Below are positions 8,490-16,201 of a DNA stretch of 64,000 nucleotides, one piece after another. The notes under the pieces are model-generated. The model made no database searches. It saw nothing but the letters and a program-made list of their open reading frames with translations, and was not told the DNA's origin. The position numbers and the translations under genes are program-made. How positions within the stretch are numbered: position 1 is the stretch's first letter; every line of letters starts with the position of its first letter. The DNA comes from a virus, in IMG/VR virus record IMGVR_UViG_3300015241_000001, positions 1 to 64,000 of that record. One strand, 5' to 3'.

Positions 8490-11135
8490 CTACGGCGTTG
8501 TACTCAACAGCATGTAAAGTGTTATGCCACTAATTGTTATAGGAAACGATCGGTTAGCTACAGCTGTGGAACCTGCGATTCCAGCAGCATTGATCGAAAG
8601 AGGTTTGCTGAGATTCAGAGTTCCATCCTGCTGAATATCGGGGCCAAGCTGGCCATTATTGACAAAAAATTGCATTGTCTTTAGGGCGTTGAATTCTAGC
8701 CTGTTTGGAAAATTAACCGTGTCTACAGCTACACCGTTGAAATTGCCAGAACCCAGGTTCCCGCAACCTGTTGAGATCGTCAAACACAAAGAATCTAGGC
8801 CAGCAGAACCTCCAGGGACTAGACCTATTTGTGTAGTGCCTGTCCCCGCAAACACAGATCCTGAAGTGTTCAATTGAGTTGCATTGATGCCCCCGTTTAC
8901 TGTAAATATCCCATTGGGGAACATGGTCACCCAAGTTGTACCTAGAGTTGAGAAATTCAATATTCCCGCCGGGGTACTTTGCAGCTGCCAGTCGTTGACC
9001 CCTGAGGCAGTTCCTCGAATGCTTATTGACGTTCCAGCCGCATTTGAACTTGAGAATATGGTATTTACTATAGCCGAGTTGAAGTTAGTCCAAGAACCGA
9101 TTCCAGTATTGGTGGAGACCGCTGTGATCCCAGTGGCTTGACCACCTGAAGCTTGTAAGAACGGTGTTCCAACTGATTGAGCATCATTCAGGAATCGCAG
9201 GAAGAAAGACCCGTTCAACCACAGCGAATCAGCTATATGATTATTGGTTGTTCTAGACTGGTCGTAGTAGACCACTTCCGCGCCCACGCCGGGATTGCCG
9301 ACTAACGCCACACCAGTATTCGTGATGCTTGCAGGCGTGAAGTTGGCAGTAGCGTTTACTGTTCCCGCGGCTGTGATGTTTCCAGTGGCTGTGATTGTTG
9401 TACTAGCAATGATGTTTGGTGTGGTCGTGCCAATAGGCCCAGGCGCGAGCAGAGCGTTGTTGATTCGGGCTGCCGCAATATTACCGGTAGTGATGTTAGC
9501 TCCGTTGATCGCTGTGATACCGGAGCCTGGTCCGACGAAGCCTGTAGAGGCTGTGATCGTAGTACCGCCAAGCGTAGTAAACGTTCCAGCTGCGGGCGTG
9601 GTGCCTCCAATAACGGTCCCGTTTATGGTTCCACCAGTGATTGCAGCAACTGGGAACCGTGCTGGAGCAAGCGTGCCTGAGGAGATGTTCGAAGCGTTGA
9701 GCGCAGTCAGCTGTGATCCGTCGCCAGTGAAGCCTGGGCTGGCTGTAGTTGAGACATTCCCGGTTGCTGTGATCGCGCCGGTAGAGATCGAGCCGGAGGT
9801 TAGCAAGTTGGCGATGGTTGCGGTAGTGGCAGTGGCGAGGCCGGTGACTGAGATACCTGCTCCGAAGTTCTGGCCAACCGTGAAATTGTTGATGACGTCC
9901 GTATAGGCGATGTCCGGTGGGAGTTGTGCTTGCAGGATGTGGCCACCAGCGTCCAGCCCAGCATAACCATTAGGCTGATTCTTCTGGTTCGAGGGTTGGG
10001 CAGCATTGGCCACAGTCAGTGCAGTGTTGGCCGTCGATAAGGCGTTCGAGGCCACAGCCAGCACCGAAGCGTCCCCATTGTCCACGTAGAGTTTGTTCGC
10101 GGCCTGTGTGTTGGTCGTAGGCTGACCGGACAGGTTCAGCGGCCCGGTCATTGTATCGCCGGAGCGATTGACCTTGGCATTCCAGTTGGTTTGGTCGCCA
10201 GTGGTTGGCAGGTAGAAGCCTGCGGACGTAGCTACAGAAATCTGCGGCGTTGTGGAACCAAAAGCTACAGATACCGTAAAGCCGTTAGCGGTGGTGCCCG
10301 TGACGTTCGTGACCGTGCCGCCACCGATCGGGACCTTGGTGAACAAGCCTGTGGTGGCATCGTAGGCGACTAAGGCCTGACCTGCGGTCTGTGTGATCGA
10401 CTGTGGGAACACGCCGGGTGAGCCACCGCCAAAGCCGCCAGCTGCCCAAGCGTAGGAGTAGGTTATGCCTGTCTGCGGCGTCACCTGGATCAGGTACAGG
10501 CCAATGTTCGTGAAGAAGGAATAGTTCCCGTATTGGTCGGCGGATTGAGGATTCGCGATCGGCACAGTCAGCTGCGAGTCGGCATACAACGAGACTCCAG
10601 TGGTCGGACAGGGAGAGCCGAATGCAGTTACGCGGCAGACCCGCACGAGTGCACCAGATGCTGGCTGACCGCCGGGCGAAACAACCTGACCTGACACGGC
10701 TGAAGCATTCGAAGACTGAGCTGTAGTGATAGGCGTGAACGCTAGGCAGCACAGCATCACGACCATAGCCGTGACAACTGTTACCAGGTTCAGCTTAGCG
10801 CGCGAATTCTGTCGATGCCATTCTGTCATGCAAGCTTTGTGGACCAGGTAGTTCAGCTTTTTGCCGCCACCTGAATGTAGTTGGTCGTCACGTAGCTGGC
10901 CTGTTGGCTCCCAGTTGCCGCCGGTCATGCGCGACTCCTCGATGCCGATCCGGCCGCCGTTCGGGCAGGAGTCTAGAGCGCACTGGCCCTGTTGCTCAGC
11001 CCACAAGAGTTGCTTGCGCCGGATGTATTCAGCCCGACCGGGTGGATTATTCAAACAGATCTCTCGACCGTCATCGTAGCGGCGAGTCGCAGGCTCCTGT
11101 GGTGCCTGTCTAAACCTTTTGCGCATATACCGCAT
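8490..11135 (-). CDS. Tail fibre with an N-terminal degenerate HNH-like domain, then signal-like segment and fibre
   Basis: 881 residues. Residues about 35-112 resemble a phage HNH nuclease (RKQLLWAEQQGQCALDSC ... GQLRDDQLHSGG ... LNYLVHKACMTEWHRQ), with C52, C57, H99 and C102 as possible Zn ligands. Residues 69-76, where the first catalytic His is expected, read RMTGGNWE, so activity is doubtful. A hydrophobic segment follows (117-135, ending ITTAQ), then the same carboxypeptidase-regulatory domain, GDTMTG fibre repeat and shaft as in 6967-8472, with DGSQLTALNASNISSGTL fibre motifs. An internal start at MTEWHRQ (residue 103) would give a plain exported fibre, so two products are possible. 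The long start overlaps the upstream gene by 26 bases. Confidence 0.7.
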   Translation of the reverse strand: MRYMRKRFRQAPQEPATRRYDDGREICLNNPPGRAEYIRRKQLLWAEQQGQCALDSCPNGGRIGIEESRMTGGNWEPTGQLRDDQLHSGGGKKLNYLVHKACMTEWHRQNSRAKLNLVTVVTAMVVMLCCLAFTPITTAQSSNASAVSGQVVSPGGQPASGALVRVCRVTAFGSPCPTTGVSLYADSQLTVPIANPQSADQYGNYSFFTNIGLYLIQVTPQTGITYSYAWAAGGFGGGSPGVFPQSITQTAGQALVAYDATTGLFTKVPIGGGTVTNVTGTTANGFTVSVAFGSTTPQISVATSAGFYLPTTGDQTNWNAKVNRSGDTMTGPLNLSGQPTTNTQAANKLYVDNGDASVLAVASNALSTANTALTVANAAQPSNQKNQPNGYAGLDAGGHILQAQLPPDIAYTDVINNFTVGQNFGAGISVTGLATATTATIANLLTSGSISTGAITATGNVSTTASPGFTGDGSQLTALNASNISSGTLAPARFPVAAITGGTINGTVIGGTTPAAGTFTTLGGTTITASTGFVGPGSGITAINGANITTGNIAAARINNALLAPGPIGTTTPNIIASTTITATGNITAAGTVNATANFTPASITNTGVALVGNPGVGAEVVYYDQSRTTNNHIADSLWLNGSFFLRFLNDAQSVGTPFLQASGGQATGITAVSTNTGIGSWTNFNSAIVNTIFSSSNAAGTSISIRGTASGVNDWQLQSTPAGILNFSTLGTTWVTMFPNGIFTVNGGINATQLNTSGSVFAGTGTTQIGLVPGGSAGLDSLCLTISTGCGNLGSGNFNGVAVDTVNFPNRLEFNALKTMQFFVNNGQLGPDIQQDGTLNLSKPLSINAAGIAGSTAVANRSFPITISGITLYMLLSTTP

Positions 11136-12009
11136 TGATAGCCTCCAGGGATTGCCTGATTTTGGTCGTAAGATCCTGCGTGTGATGTGCGGCTGTAGTC
11201 AGTGGCGCAGCGCCGGTAGCGATTCGCTCGGCTTGTTCCTCAGGAGACTCGGAAGCTACGTTAGCTGACCAAGGCTGGTTAGCTGGCCATAGCTCAGCGA
11301 GAGAAGTTATCTGCTGCTGCAAGGCAGCTATCTCAGCGCGGAGCTGAGCCTCGCGTTCAGCAGCGCCCAGAGCATAGTCCAGAGTAGCTGCGTTCGTGGT
11401 CAGGTTCTGCTGCTTGCGCAAGACTTGCATGCGGTCATCCAGGCGCTGCTTCTGAGTAACCGGCACCTTGATATCCATGATCACGCGAGGCTCGACCAAG
11501 GCCTTAGGTGAGGCTTGCTGGTTGCGTTGCTCGACCAACAACGCAAACTTGCGCATCGGCAGCGCACGAGCTTCCTGGAGCCAGGCGTATTCGGCCCAGA
11601 CGTTAGGATGGATCCGAGTCAGCAGCCTAGCAGCTTCAACGGTCACCGTACTCATCTGGTCCATAGTCAGCCCGTCAAGGCGCTCGCCAAGGACCATATA
11701 AGTCCCCCACATGGACTGACTGAGGCCGAGGTCTTCCCGAGCTGCGTCTTCGTCGACGAAGCCAAGTTCCTGCCAGGCTTGACGTTGGCGTAGCTTCCAG
11801 CCGTAGAAGGCGATCTCGACCAGGGAGTTGCGGAGCTTAGTCGCCGCTGACCGCACCTTACTAAACATCTCAGGCGACGACAGTTCGCCGCTGGCCATGA
11901 TCTGCGGCTGCGGCTGGATTGGGAATTTTGTGGGGACAAGACTGGGCCGCCCCTGATTTGCAACCTGAGCGGCTAGACTGGATGTGCGGACTGAATCGTT
12001 GGAGGCCAT
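11110..12009 (-). CDS. Helical protein of unknown function, possibly DNA-binding
   Basis: 299 residues, not recognised. After a disordered first 45 residues, residues 45-170 are helical with an HTH-like rhythm (WQELGFVDEDAAREDLGLSQSMWGTY ... TMDQMSTVTVEAARLL). Residues about 220-265 form a coiled coil (REAQLRAEIAALQQQITSL). An upstream element (12049-12063) contains a half-site of the recurrent palindrome with TAAAAC as a possible -10, so the gene may start its own transcript in front of the left fibre cluster. It could be an assembly chaperone or a regulator. Confidence 0.5.
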   Translation of the reverse strand: MASNDSVRTSSLAAQVANQGRPSLVPTKFPIQPQPQIMASGELSSPEMFSKVRSAATKLRNSLVEIAFYGWKLRQRQAWQELGFVDEDAAREDLGLSQSMWGTYMVLGERLDGLTMDQMSTVTVEAARLLTRIHPNVWAEYAWLQEARALPMRKFALLVEQRNQQASPKALVEPRVIMDIKVPVTQKQRLDDRMQVLRKQQNLTTNAATLDYALGAAEREAQLRAEIAALQQQITSLAELWPANQPWSANVASESPEEQAERIATGAAPLTTAAHHTQDLTTKIRQSLEAINAVYAQKV

Positions 12010-12048
12010 TGCCGCCAGTGTAGCTGGGCTGGCAGGGTTAGGGATAGA

Positions 12049-12063
12049 GTTTTACATGGATTT
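12049..12063 (-). promoter_or_regulatory. Recurrent operator/promoter half-site upstream of 11110-12009
   Basis: The minus strand reads AAATCCATGTAAAAC, matching the right half of the window-wide palindrome. TTGGAA lies 16 bases upstream of TAAAAC. The start codon is 39 bases downstream. Confidence 0.4.
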
Positions 12064-12078
12064 CTGCTGGTTCCAACC

Positions 12079-12297
12079 TTAGCTCATACGCTGATATTGA
12101 TATTGGTTCAGGATAGACTGGTTGAAGTAGGCTTTTGGACGCATGCCTGACGTAGCAAATCCTTCAGCGGTAAGCTGCGGCACCCCTTGATACGTGTAGA
12201 CCGGACCTCGGTTGAACGTTATGTACAGTGTCTGCGTATCGTCGTCGTATTGGACTTGCTGGATATTGCCGCTAGGATCAGTTGGGATCACGCGCAT
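12079..12297 (-). CDS. KTSC domain protein
   Basis: 72 residues from the ATG at 12297, chosen because AGGTGAGG lies just upstream; an extension to 12357 is possible but unlikely. The sequence fits the KTSC family: VQYDDDTQTLYITFNRGPVYTYQGVPQLTAEGF, then an S-G-x-Y/F-N-like end (YFNQSIL). The family is common in phages and bacteria, near lysyl-tRNA-synthetase-like or nucleic-acid genes, with unknown function. The canonical Ser-x-Gly before the C-terminal part is replaced by TSGMRPKAYFN. Confidence 0.72.
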   Translation of the reverse strand: MRVIPTDPSGNIQQVQYDDDTQTLYITFNRGPVYTYQGVPQLTAEGFATSGMRPKAYFNQSILNQYQYQRMS

Positions 12298-12318
12298 GTG
12301 GCTAGCCTCACCTGGACA

Positions 12319-12337
12319 ACACAATATCATGTAAACT
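12319..12337 (+). promoter_or_regulatory. Recurrent operator/promoter for the plus-strand gene at 12351
   Basis: CACAATATCATGTAAACT matches the right half of the window-wide element. TAAACT (12332-12337) is the -10 and the ATG follows 13 bases later without a ribosome site. The -35 position (CACCTG) is poor, so regulation or orientation is less certain than at the best sites. Confidence 0.5.
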
Positions 12338-12350
12338 AGTCCATAACAAC

Positions 12351-13157
12351 ATGCCAACTATTCCCGCTGCCGGAGTCCCACTACGTGAGGTTTTTCAAGC
12401 TAACTCTGCAGACACTGCAGCAACTCCTGTCATTACCCTGGGCACTCTTGCTACGTCGATCGGCTGTTCAGTTACTACTCTGGTGCCGCTGGCGGAAGCC
12501 GGATTTCTAAGGCTGAAATCAGCGCCACCATTGACGAGTCAGAGTTACGTAGAGGTCGTGCCTGAGGCTGCAGTGGTATGGCTGCGGTCCTGGATCCAGC
12601 CTGTGCAGGCCAAGCCGTTGTTCTCGGCTGCGGATCTGGCTGATTTGTTGGAGGTCACCACAGCCGAGGTCGTGAAGGTAGCCGCGCAGCATGCGATCCC
12701 GACAGCCTGGGAGCCGGGGCTGGGTGGGTTCACGTTCAGCGTGTTCGCGGCCAGGCAGCTAATCCTCGCTGTTGTGCAGTCTCGTCAGGTAGCCGTCGAA
12801 GCTCCCCGATGGGACCGTCAAGCCATGCTTTGGCTCCTGCTCGAAGGAGATCCCGAGGCAGCGTTCCGCCAAGTCCCGTTGACGTATTCCGAAGCAATCG
12901 AAAAAGAGATCACCCGAACTCTGAGTCTGGAGGGACCTGCTCGAAGCTTGCGCGCTGCCGCTTTGATCGAGAGGTTTGAGGACGCGCGACGGCTGCTGGC
13001 GGCTGCGGCTGCTAGCCACGGCTCTCAGACCTCGTCACAGCCCGCTTCTCAGCCCGGCCACGACGTTCCTGCCGACGAGCATGCGTCCGCGAAATTCGCG
13101 CGCCTGTTCTCGCAGCTAAGGCCCGTTCCTGCACCTTCCGGCCGTGCTCGCCCTTAA
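12351..13157 (+). CDS. Plus-strand protein with two HTH-like domains
   Basis: 268 residues on the strand opposite to all its neighbours. Two segments look like MerR/excisionase-type helix-turn-helix units: about 29-85 (ITLGTLATSIGCSVTTLVPLAEAGFL) and 89-142 (FSAADLADLLEVTTAEVVKVAAQHAIP). The middle is helical and the end is Ser/Gln/Pro-rich. The gene has its own copy of the recurrent promoter motif and no Shine-Dalgarno sequence. Its last 146 bases overlap the convergent gene at 13012-13269. A regulator is plausible; the target is unknown. Confidence 0.6.
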   Translation: MPTIPAAGVPLREVFQANSADTAATPVITLGTLATSIGCSVTTLVPLAEAGFLRLKSAPPLTSQSYVEVVPEAAVVWLRSWIQPVQAKPLFSAADLADLLEVTTAEVVKVAAQHAIPTAWEPGLGGFTFSVFAARQLILAVVQSRQVAVEAPRWDRQAMLWLLLEGDPEAAFRQVPLTYSEAIEKEITRTLSLEGPARSLRAAALIERFEDARRLLAAAAASHGSQTSSQPASQPGHDVPADEHASAKFARLFSQLRPVPAPSGRARP

Positions 13158-13269
13158 CCGCAGCTTCGAGTTTCCGAGCTGGAATCGGATTGCCTTCCTT
13201 GACGCCTAGATCACGATGTAACTGACCCTTATGAGCACCAAAAGCCTTTGCCATCCATTTCTTTGCCAT
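13012..13269 (-). CDS. Small basic protein, conserved phage type (KKW...LHRxLGV...IPxxKL)
   Basis: 85 residues. The start MAKKWMAKAFGAHKGQLHRDLGVKEGNPIPARKLEAA follows the pattern of a very small protein seen in many phages and proviruses, of unknown function. GGAGGAAGA lies 8 bases before the ATG and the upstream stop is 2 bases away, which fixes the start. The family usually ends after about 60 residues; here an Arg-rich extension of about 35 residues runs across the end of the opposite-strand gene 12351-13157. Confidence 0.7.
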   Translation of the reverse strand: MAKKWMAKAFGAHKGQLHRDLGVKEGNPIPARKLEAAVKGEHGRKVQERALAARTGARISRTHARRQERRGRAEKRAVTRSESRG

Positions 13270-13271
13270 GA

Positions 13272-13508
13272 TTAGTCTTCCTCCTCTAAGTCCTCTAGAG
13301 CTTTGTTGATGTCTGCTACAACGTCTTCGGCTGGCCGTTTGACCAGGAATCCTTCGCCGGTCGAAGGTGACTGGCCGGCAAAGAATATGCTGCACGTATC
13401 GCCGCCTTCGTGTTCTTTGACAGCTACGACCTTGCGCGGCTGAATGCTGAGATAGCCGTCAATGTCGATCAGGAGAGCCTGCTTGCTGCGTGTCAGCTGT
13501 GGTCTCAT
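13272..13508 (-). CDS. Small acidic-tailed protein, unknown
   Basis: 78 residues. It overlaps the upstream 898-residue gene by 4 bases (ATGA). The sequence is beta-rich (LLIDIDGYLSIQPRKVVAVKEHEGGDTCSIFFAG) with a short helical acidic end (DVVADINKALEDLEEED). No family recognised. Tight coupling to the internal-virion-like genes suggests a virion-assembly role, but that is inference. Confidence 0.6.
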   Translation of the reverse strand: MRPQLTRSKQALLIDIDGYLSIQPRKVVAVKEHEGGDTCSIFFAGQSPSTGEGFLVKRPAEDVVADINKALEDLEEED

Positions 13509-16201
13509 TGCGGGGCCTCTTCATCCTCATCCTGATCCTGAAACAATGGGTTGCGTGATTTGATTTTATTCTTGCCCTTGGCAGCTTCCTTCTCAGCCCG
13601 CTGTTGCATTCTAGTCTTAGAAGCTTCGACTTGTTTTGCCATCTCGTCAATGGAGGCTTGGTCAACGTCAGGCTTGCTGGGAGTTTGCTGTTGTTGCGCT
13701 TTGTTGGCTGCAACGCCAGCACCGAGCAGTCCCAGCCACGGGCTTGGGCGTTTGAGTTTGCCACGTTTCTCGGCTTCGGTGGCCAGCTGCCGGATCATCT
13801 CCTCGACACCAGTGCGCTGCTCGGCAGGCAACGCCATGACTTTGCGTAAACCTTCAGCTGTGGGCTTAGACAGCTCAGCGATCAGCTTCGGCGAGTCCAT
13901 CATGTTGGCGATGATGCGCGGACCGAGTGCGATGCCGAGCGTGATCGCGCCGGTGCTAAGAGCTGTGGCTAGCGGGTGAGCGCCCGCGCCGGTTATCGAT
14001 CGCGCTAGGCCTTCAACCAGGCCAAGGCCGCTGCCGACTACGCCTGCGATCCGGTATGGCGAGACTTCGCGCATCTTGACCAGCTTAGTTAGCATGTTCA
14101 GCTTGCTGAGTTCTTGGATCTTCTCAGGGGTCAGGTCGGTGACGTCAGCTTTGACAGGCTCAGGTACCGCAGGTTCCGGCTTATACTTGGGCTCAGGCAC
14201 GGTTACTTGAGCTGGTTCAGTCGGAACTTTAGCTTGAGCTTTGGCTGTAGCAACTTCGGTAGGCAAAGCTTTGCGCTGGCGAATTGTATCGCGCAGCTGA
14301 TCGACTAGTTTACCCGCGTTCGGATCGAAGTGTGGCGTCAGGCCGTTCGGCTTACCGGTCAGCATCTGCCGAGCGCGGTTCGCCTCAGCCGGGTTCGCGT
14401 CGAGGAAAGGCTGTGTAGCGTTATAGGAATCAGCAGCTTTGATGCCCGCAGCAACTGGCGAACCTGATCCCGAGGGGCCGGTGTTCTCGAAGAATGTGTT
14501 TTTATAAGTCTGCCAGTAGTTCTTGGCACGAGTCAGCTTCGAGCCCGCGCCGTACTCGTCAGCCATATGCTTGATCATGGCGTCGGTTTGGTTCTTGACG
14601 TGACGTAGAGCATCACGGACATCGCCCGCCATCTGATAGCCGCCCTGACGGATTGCTTTGCCGAGTTCCGAGCTATAACCCATCAGGTGGTTGATGTCGA
14701 TGGACTTCTCGGCAGGCTCCTCAGTAGCACGATCAGCTTCATATTTATCGTTGGTATCAGCTACGATTTTCTTGACAGCCTCGATCTTGCCTTTATCAGT
14801 GATGCTGGCAAAGTCCTTAGCTCCGAGCGATCGAGCTACTTGATCATAGAGGTTTGTTGTGCCAGCTTCGGACTTAGCTCGATTCAGGATGTCCTCGAAC
14901 ACTTTATGCGAACCTTCAGAGCCGAGGTACTTATCCTGAGCTTCGCCGACAGCTTCAACTAGAGGTGCCATTGGTTCCGTAGCATTGCCGACTTGCTTGC
15001 GGACTGTGTCATATAGCTGGTCAACGGCAACCTTGGCACCAGCTTGGACCTGAGGTAGCCGGCGGTAGATCCGGTCACGTAGCTCCAGTTCTTGCCGGGC
15101 AAGCTGACCGCGCTGTGTGTCAGCTTCGGTCGCGTTGTTAGCTGTGTCAACTAGATCCTGATGAGCTTGGTTCGCAGCTTCCTGTTTCTCAGCAAGCTTG
15201 TTCTGGTACTCAGCTTTCTTCTCGATGTTGGCCTGGCGTATGTCAGCAATGTTGTCGGAGTGCTTTTCGAGCGCAGCCTGAGTTTTATCCGCAGCCTTAG
15301 CAGTTTCCTCGACGTTCTTCGCACCCGTCTCCAAAGCGATCTTGCCGACCGACGAAGGTGAAGTGTTGACGATCGCACGCTGGCCTGTAGCTACTTTGTC
15401 CGCCACCCAGTTCTTGATTTCTGCAGGTGACCGTGTAGCTGCATGCAGCACGTCGCCTTGGCCCTGGAACTCAGCAATCGTCCCAACCGGATCATCCAGC
15501 AGCTTCTGCTTGATGTCCTTGAGCTCGGCTGTCATTTTGTCCTTGGCAGCCTTGATCGTGTCTGCTGATTCGTAACCTTCAGCCTTGAGCTTGGCGATGC
15601 CCTCGTCACCGATAATGGCACCGGTTACGCCGCCTACGACATCAGGGAGCTGCTGGACTACAGCTTTGGCTGTGTCCCAGGGATGGAGTAGAGCGGACGC
15701 CGCGCCGCCGATACGCTTCCGAGCATAGTACTCAGCGACGTTCTCGCCACCGCCAAGCTTCGGATCGCCGTAGAGAAGTTTGTCCGTGTATGTAACTTGA
15801 TCGTCAGGCGTGTTGTGCTGGATCGCCGGCCGGGTTAGGTAGTTAATAACGCGATCGCGCCAGCCAGGTTCTTGAGTCGGGACTTCCTGCTTGACGTGGC
15901 CGGCGATAGCGTCGTAGTCAATGCCTGAGGTCGTGGCAGGAGGCGGCGTAGTGAGCTGACTGGATGCCGGAGCGATCGGAGGCGCAGCAGCAGCCGCCTG
16001 TGGGTTCGCAGCAGCGGCTTGCAAGTCAGTACCGGAAGCATTGATGAACTGGTTGACAGAAGGCGCAGTTGGCTTGGCAGCAGGCTTCGTAACCTTCACG
16101 GCCGGGTGCCCAGCAGGCAGCTTAGCCGGCGGAGGCACAGCCGCCTTCACGCCCTGTGCAATAGCATCATAGTCGATCGTGCCTGCGCTCTGGCCATCCA
16201 T
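13505..16201 (-). CDS. Large internal-virion-like structural protein
   Basis: 898 residues. The N-terminal 110 residues are Pro/Ala-rich with two copies of IDYDAIAxxVK (residues about 9-18 and 93-102). Residues about 300-380 are a long coiled coil (EKHSDNIADIRQANIEKKAEYQNKLAEKQEAA, allowing for gaps). Near 735-790 are small hydrophobic, Gly/Ala-rich segments (VVGSGLGLVEGLA, ALSTGAITLGIALG) that could enter a membrane. Long coiled coil plus amphipathic hydrophobic segments fits ejected internal virion proteins of short-tailed phages. No lytic transglycosylase motif was seen. The ATG follows the upstream TAA directly. Confidence 0.6.
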   Translation of the reverse strand: MDGQSAGTIDYDAIAQGVKAAVPPPAKLPAGHPAVKVTKPAAKPTAPSVNQFINASGTDLQAAAANPQAAAAAPPIAPASSQLTTPPPATTSGIDYDAIAGHVKQEVPTQEPGWRDRVINYLTRPAIQHNTPDDQVTYTDKLLYGDPKLGGGENVAEYYARKRIGGAASALLHPWDTAKAVVQQLPDVVGGVTGAIIGDEGIAKLKAEGYESADTIKAAKDKMTAELKDIKQKLLDDPVGTIAEFQGQGDVLHAATRSPAEIKNWVADKVATGQRAIVNTSPSSVGKIALETGAKNVEETAKAADKTQAALEKHSDNIADIRQANIEKKAEYQNKLAEKQEAANQAHQDLVDTANNATEADTQRGQLARQELELRDRIYRRLPQVQAGAKVAVDQLYDTVRKQVGNATEPMAPLVEAVGEAQDKYLGSEGSHKVFEDILNRAKSEAGTTNLYDQVARSLGAKDFASITDKGKIEAVKKIVADTNDKYEADRATEEPAEKSIDINHLMGYSSELGKAIRQGGYQMAGDVRDALRHVKNQTDAMIKHMADEYGAGSKLTRAKNYWQTYKNTFFENTGPSGSGSPVAAGIKAADSYNATQPFLDANPAEANRARQMLTGKPNGLTPHFDPNAGKLVDQLRDTIRQRKALPTEVATAKAQAKVPTEPAQVTVPEPKYKPEPAVPEPVKADVTDLTPEKIQELSKLNMLTKLVKMREVSPYRIAGVVGSGLGLVEGLARSITGAGAHPLATALSTGAITLGIALGPRIIANMMDSPKLIAELSKPTAEGLRKVMALPAEQRTGVEEMIRQLATEAEKRGKLKRPSPWLGLLGAGVAANKAQQQQTPSKPDVDQASIDEMAKQVEASKTRMQQRAEKEAAKGKNKIKSRNPLFQDQDEDEEAPQ

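Noticed and set aside
499-11135. Host chromosomal origin of the left cluster because of signal peptides and Ig-like domains
   Set aside because: The genes carry phage fibre repeats (GDTMTG, collagen), are tightly packed and share the strand with the capsid genes.
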